A stretch of DNA of 64,000 nt from Sodiomyces alkalinus F11 (lineage: Eukaryota > Ascomycota > Sordariomycetes > Glomerellales > Plectosphaerellaceae): NCBI RefSeq assembly GCF_003711515.1, contig NW_021167079.1, forward strand, positions 5,373,989 to 5,437,988, given 5' to 3'. Of the stretch, positions 59,901-64,000 are shown piece after piece. A program made the translations under genes and the position numbers. Below the pieces are notes generated by a model. It ran no database searches. It was not told the DNA's origin and was given only the letters and a program-made list of their open reading frames with translations. The stretch's first letter is position 1. The number at the start of each line of letters is the position of its first letter.

Positions 59901-60460
59901 AACTGGATCATCTCCTCGGGTGTGAATCCCATACGCGCAAACTGGTTACGGAAAATGCCAATGGCGTTTTGAGGTTGCGGGACGCCTGGACTGCCGGCTT
60001 GCGCGGCATCGATGCGGCCGGCGCGAATGGGCACGGCAGGACCACCACAGGCGCGGACGGAGGTGTAGACGCCCAGGGCGATGAGGTCGGACATGGGGCT
60101 TCTCCTCGACAGGTACGGCGCCATCCACGTCAGCGTGGTAGCAAAGCCGGGGCCCGCGTTCTCGCCGTTGGTGAGTTCGTACTGCAAGGACGCGTCCAAG
60201 CCGCCCAACCCTTGGGGGACATGAGCTGTCGACATGTCATGGAAGGCGGTTCGAAGCCACTCGGCGGCGCTGTGGCGGCCGGGCCCGGAGGCTTGACTCG
60301 TGCAAGGGTTCACCGAGTCGGCAAACTTGCGGGATCGGGTGCTCGCGATCTGGAACATAATCTCCTCCACCTCGTCGATGCTCGAAGGCCATGTCGGATC
60401 GGCGCCAGTCTGGGCGACCACACCCAGCAGGGCCAACAATGAAAGCCCGTTGAGCTTCAT
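56905..60460 (-). CDS. Secreted heme peroxidase with four WSC domains
   Basis: Minus-strand exons 57925-60460 and 56905-57833; intron of 91 bp (57834-57924); 1154 aa. A signal peptide (MKLNGLSLLALLGVVAQTGA) leads into a plant-type (class II-like) peroxidase domain of about 300 residues: LRTAFHDMST with distal Arg and His, GGLDAS, and LTACGHTLGGVHASQFPD with the proximal His. A second region of about 230 residues of beta-rich character follows, then a Ser/Thr/Pro linker with 18-bp repeats, then four WSC modules of about 85 residues, each with R-A-L-G/N-G, C..FC, EYGRECYCG-type and CSGNP..YCG cysteine patterns. The intron cuts WSC2 between EC and YCGD. WSC domains bind cell-wall glucans. No GPI or membrane anchor is seen at the C-terminus, so the protein is likely wall-bound or extracellular, acting in oxidative attack or wall modification. 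Confidence 0.92.
58599..58688 (-). repeat. 18-bp coding tandem repeat in the peroxidase linker
   Basis: Five units of TGAGCTGCCCGTTTCCTC (minus strand) encode repeated SSELPV hexapeptides; the terminal unit has diverged. Copy number is likely to vary between strains. Confidence 0.93.
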
Positions 60461-61714
60461 CTGCGCGGCCTGGTCGGACTCTTCGCCGATTTAAACGAGA
60501 GGCCAAATAAAACGTTAAGAAAAGCGAGCGAGTGACAGTGGGTCGGTCGTCTGGTCAGGCTATGGACGAAGCCGAAAAGAATATCACGAAGAGAAAAAAA
60601 AACCGAACGGACGGCGAGCGAAGAGGACCCGGAACCCCGGACTAATGAGAGCCGGACAGACGAGGCGAAGGGATGGGAGGAAAAAGGATCAAAGTGAAAT
60701 ACCATAAAAAGTAAAAGGCGAAATAATACCACGAAAAGGGACAGGGGCCCTCGCTCGCTAGCATCACGAATAACGGCTCGGCCGCACAGATACCAGAGTC
60801 TCGGGTCAAGAGGCGTCTAATAGGGCGAGCTAGACTTCAGAAACTAGTTATTAGCTTGGCATAGGCGAACGTGGTCGCATATGTACTCGGTCACTAATCA
60901 GGGAACTGTCCAGATGACGGGCCATTCATTCTTTCGCCTATCTCGTGAAGCTCAACTGTCTGGAGGTGGGTTGCCAATAGCTTTGGGCTTCGTATTTCTT
61001 ATGCCAGTACAACGTACTCCGTAACGGCAAGGATATCGGAGGGTCGCCGTGCATGGAGAGGAGGGTTATGGAGGCAATCATAGGGCAGGATCGGATCCAG
61101 CCGCAGGTGGGCTGCTCAGGGGGGTGGTGTTTGGACCCTGGCCAAGACCTGCATATTGCTTCTGGCTGGGGCTGTTCATCCTCATCCGTATGCCCAGAGC
61201 GCGTCATTTTATTTTCTCGCCCTTGGCCAATACTGCTAGATACTTGCTTGGGCGCAAGTCGTGCTGGATTCCAATGGAACTTGGATTGCTGAGCATCAGC
61301 TCGGTACATACAGCCCTCGGGTCATAAGAGGATGCATGCATAGGAACATGCCCAACGGGTTTCGAGAAGACGTTGTGCGATGATTGTCTTTTGGCTGGTC
61401 AGGGAATAGCCGACAACTGTTAGTTCTAGTGGTGAATGGACGGGTGGTGGCGCGGTCGTCGCACTATTGAATGCCACGGCGGATATGGTGCGGACGCTGA
61501 CAGGCTGTAGTTGTATCGGTTCATCTGTTGCTGCTCGAAGGTCAAAGAAAGTACGTTGTAAGAAAGAAGAAAAGAAAAGAAAAAGAAAGAAAGAAAGAAG
61601 AAGAAGAAAGAGGAATAAAAAAAGGCCAAGCCTACTGACGGAAGCCATGGTTTGTGGATTTCGCACGAAATGGTCGAGTCAGAAGGCCCCTTTTTGCCTG
61701 CTCAATGCGCTCGA

Positions 61715-61755
<41 letters not shown>

Positions 61756-63516
61756 GGGTGTGCGGCTGTGACGTGAGAGCGGACGGCGGGTTGCAGGCTG
61801 CATGACACTGACGATCTTGTCTAATAATAGGTGATTGATATTGACAGGAGTCCTCAATTTGCACTCACCTTGCCTTTCTCCTCCCCTCGCATATCGGTAT
61901 GAACTGTGGATGATGGGCATTATTAATGGATCGGTTGCCGTTGAGGCGAGACCCATCCGTTTCTGGTGTAGTGGTGGTGCAACGCTACAAACGAGGGTAG
62001 AGGCAGGCCGACGAACGACCATAGTAACTCGTAAGGCATTGTCGAGTCGTCAACGTCTGTTTTGATGAAAGACGGAGATGGATGGTATCTCGACGGTGGG
62101 GAAGGGAAACGAGGGAAGGAGTACATAAGGTATGTACGTGATACGACGCAGGGTCATGGAGGATCGTATTCCGTAGTGCGACCGCCTTTTGAAAAGGAAG
62201 GAGGGTAAGGTATGGAGTAATTACGGAACTTGCACACAGGTCCTGAGTACATCGACACGCAATGCACGGATGCATGTATCTAATGATTCTGTTACTTTGT
62301 GATACCTCCAGGATATGAGCCTTGACTCTTATTCACTTCCTGAGCTGGAATCACTCATGTCAAACTCGAAATCGAAGAAGGCTCGCTCACCTTGTCCTTT
62401 GATATTGGATAGTCAGTAGGTATACTACTTGTGGACCTAAATTAAGCTAATAATTACATCTACCACGGCTATCAAGCCTGGACTCTCATCTGAGCTCAAA
62501 GTGGTTACCCCGTCTTACAAAACTACCTTACTCTTAAATGTGTGATCAAGATGTCTGAAAACAGCTTCTACCATAACAACCGTCTAGCTCGGCCCTTCGA
62601 CTTGAAGTAGTCACCACCACCGGACTTGGGTTAGGGGTCAGAAGCCGTCTTTGATCTTCATTCCCACCCACGCGACACAAAATTGCAATACTATTTATTA
62701 CTATTACTGTCACTGTCACGGTGATGGCTCCGAGAAGCTGATCCAGTCATAATATTCATCATGAAAAATCGTCGTCTGTCACGATTCGTCGCAGTCCGCT
62801 ACGAACTCGTCCACTCCGTAATACTGACCGATTTACTGAGTATTGTGGCAGTCGGTGGACAAACGAGTCGGGAAAAGCCAAGCTAATCGAACTTACTTAG
62901 CCACATTTCCCTTTCCGTTTCAAGAAGCTCCAGCTGGACAATGGCCGTGCAGTTCTTCACAGATCTCCCATCATCGTTTGTTTATCCAATCAGTTGGTTA
63001 TTCTTTCCTCGACAATGGCCACAGTGACATCACTGCCCCAAGTATCAGCCACACCCTCCTTGTCGTCATCACATCGCAACCGTCTCAACTCGTGGGACCA
63101 CTGAGACCACTCATACGAACGCGCGATCTGCTGCCAAACCGACTATAAACATAGTTCACTACGAGAAAGCAATGCGGTTTTCACTTTTAGAGCTACCGAA
63201 GAGGGAAAAGAAGAGCAAATAGCCTTGCGTCCTGTGGATCGACGGGGACCTTTTAGCTCGAAGCCCCCCTCCCCCCCTTCTCCCCCCCGGTTTCATACCT
63301 CCCCAAACTGCCGGCAGCCGGCGCATGGCTTCTGTGACGGGTGGTCGACGCGCTGTAGATATTTTATAAAGGCCCTTTTCGTATTTCCCCAGGATTTTCC
63401 GACCATCGATCCCCTGCTTTATTTGCTCTGTATACAACTTCTAAGCCCTCAGTCCATTTACAGCTTTAGTACATTGTCCAATTGATTCTCGCCATTCCCG
63501 CATCCTGTCGCCCATC
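60461..63516. other. 3.1 kb intergenic, promoters of the peroxidase and MARVEL genes
   Basis: No supported gene. It contains a purine-rich AAGAAAG tract (61560-61625), a (GA)n run, and motifs such as ACAACGTACTCCGTAA near 61010-61024 and AAGTACGTTGTAAG near 61548-61561. A long intergenic space upstream of a secreted oxidoreductase often marks a regulated promoter, which is inference only. Confidence 0.55.
61719..61752. repeat. (GA)n microsatellite
   Basis: About 17 GA dinucleotides with few interruptions. Confidence 0.92.
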
Positions 63517-64000
63517 ATGGCCTTCAGAAAGGGCCTCGCTCTCAGGTTCCTCCAGTGGACCATCCGCAGCGTCCAGTTCGGCTGCGCCGCCGTAGTTCTC
63601 GGCATCTTCTCCTATTTCCTCGCGACCCTGCATAACCACAACCTAAACATCAACAACAACATCCGTGCCGTCGAGGGCATCTCTGGCGCCGCCGTGCTCT
63701 ATACCCTTATCAGCCTCATCCTTCTCTGCTGTGTTGCCGGCTTCCCAATCACCTCGTTCATCGCCATAGTCCTCGACATCGCCTTCGCCGGCGCCTTCAT
63801 CTACGTGGCCGTCGAGAACCGATATGGCGCCGGCTCCTGCGACGGCTATGTCGATACGCCCTACGGCCGGGGTAGGGCCGAAGCTGACGTCCGGGCCGAC
63901 ACTGCGGGCTTCACCAGCCTGCCCAGCTTCCGGACTGCTTGCCGCATGCAGACGGCCTGTCTCGCCGTTTCCATTATAGCGATGTAAGTTTTTTTTCTTT
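63517..64000 (+). CDS. MARVEL-domain membrane protein, partial (first exon)
   Basis: The ATG at 63517 opens MAFRKGLALRFLQWTIRSVQ followed by three hydrophobic helices (VQFGCAAVVLGIFSYFL, AVLYTLISLILLCCVAGF, SFIAIVLDIAFAGAFIYVA), a polar loop with GAGSCDGYVDTPYG, and the start of a fourth helix (ACLAVSIIA). The exon ends at 63983 with a GTAAGT donor after two bases of a codon; the rest lies beyond the window. Four helices with a loop before the last, and a C-x-x-A/M-Q-T-A-C-type segment, fit fungal MARVEL proteins (Nce102 relatives) that sit in plasma membrane eisosome-like domains. The function of this member is unknown. Confidence 0.78.

Noticed and set aside
59702..60442. 246-codon plus-strand frame
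   Set aside because: Antisense to the peroxidase domain, with no motif of its own.

Overview
This window is nuclear DNA of a filamentous ascomycete (Pezizomycotina, most likely a Sordariomycete). Supporting signs are the many spliced genes with 58-93 bp GT..AG introns, families typical of these fungi (WSC-domain peroxidase, PPPDE-thioredoxin-PUL protein, short kinesin-3, THI74-type transporter), and blocks of repeat-induced point mutation (RIP), where CpA/TpG is depleted, TpA is in excess and CpG is kept. The assignment rests on gene content and composition; no database was searched.

Layout. 1-3.5 kb: the 3' part of a RIP-mutated Ty1/copia retrotransposon with a decayed cysteine-rich reading frame and a probable LTR. 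5.6-36.8 kb: a gene-dense housekeeping block, with SPB1 (-), a CDT2-like WD40 protein (+), a heme-oxygenase-like membrane protein (-), an SLC35F/THI74-like transporter (+), YPT7/Rab7 (+), a magnesium-chelatase-like protein (+), GDA1 (-), a PPPDE-thioredoxin-PUL protein with a frameshift (+), a short kinesin-3 (+), a class II eIF4E (+), a centrin-like protein (-), glyoxalase II (-), LAS1 (-) and a small divergent candidate gene (+). 39.1-45.4 kb: an AT-rich repeat island holding a 0.5 kb inverted-repeat MITE, a 5.7 kb RIP-mutated DNA transposon with terminal inverted repeats and an 8-9 bp target duplication, and a nested solo LTR that largely escaped RIP. 45.9-47.0 kb: an uncharacterised Ser/Pro-rich protein. 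47.0-54.7 kb: a gene-free stretch rich in short palindromes of the TACTTCGTA, TACAACGTA and CCTAAGG types. 54.7-56.0 kb: a broken ketohexokinase-like gene. 56.9-60.5 kb: a large secreted peroxidase with four WSC domains. 60.5-63.5 kb: intergenic. 63.5 kb to the end: the first exon of a MARVEL-domain membrane protein.

The genes do not form one pathway. SPB1 and LAS1 both serve 60S ribosome maturation, GDA1 and YPT7 the Golgi/vacuole system, CDT2 replication-coupled protein turnover, and eIF4E-2 translation. Gene models were assembled by hand from reading-frame continuity and splice signals; exon coordinates are given in each entry. No tRNA, rRNA or CRISPR array was recognised. I did not find a clear new multi-gene system. 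The most unusual items are the DNA transposon with mirrored 11-bp iterons, the nested LTR that escaped RIP, the intergenic palindrome families, the WSC peroxidase and two lesioned genes.
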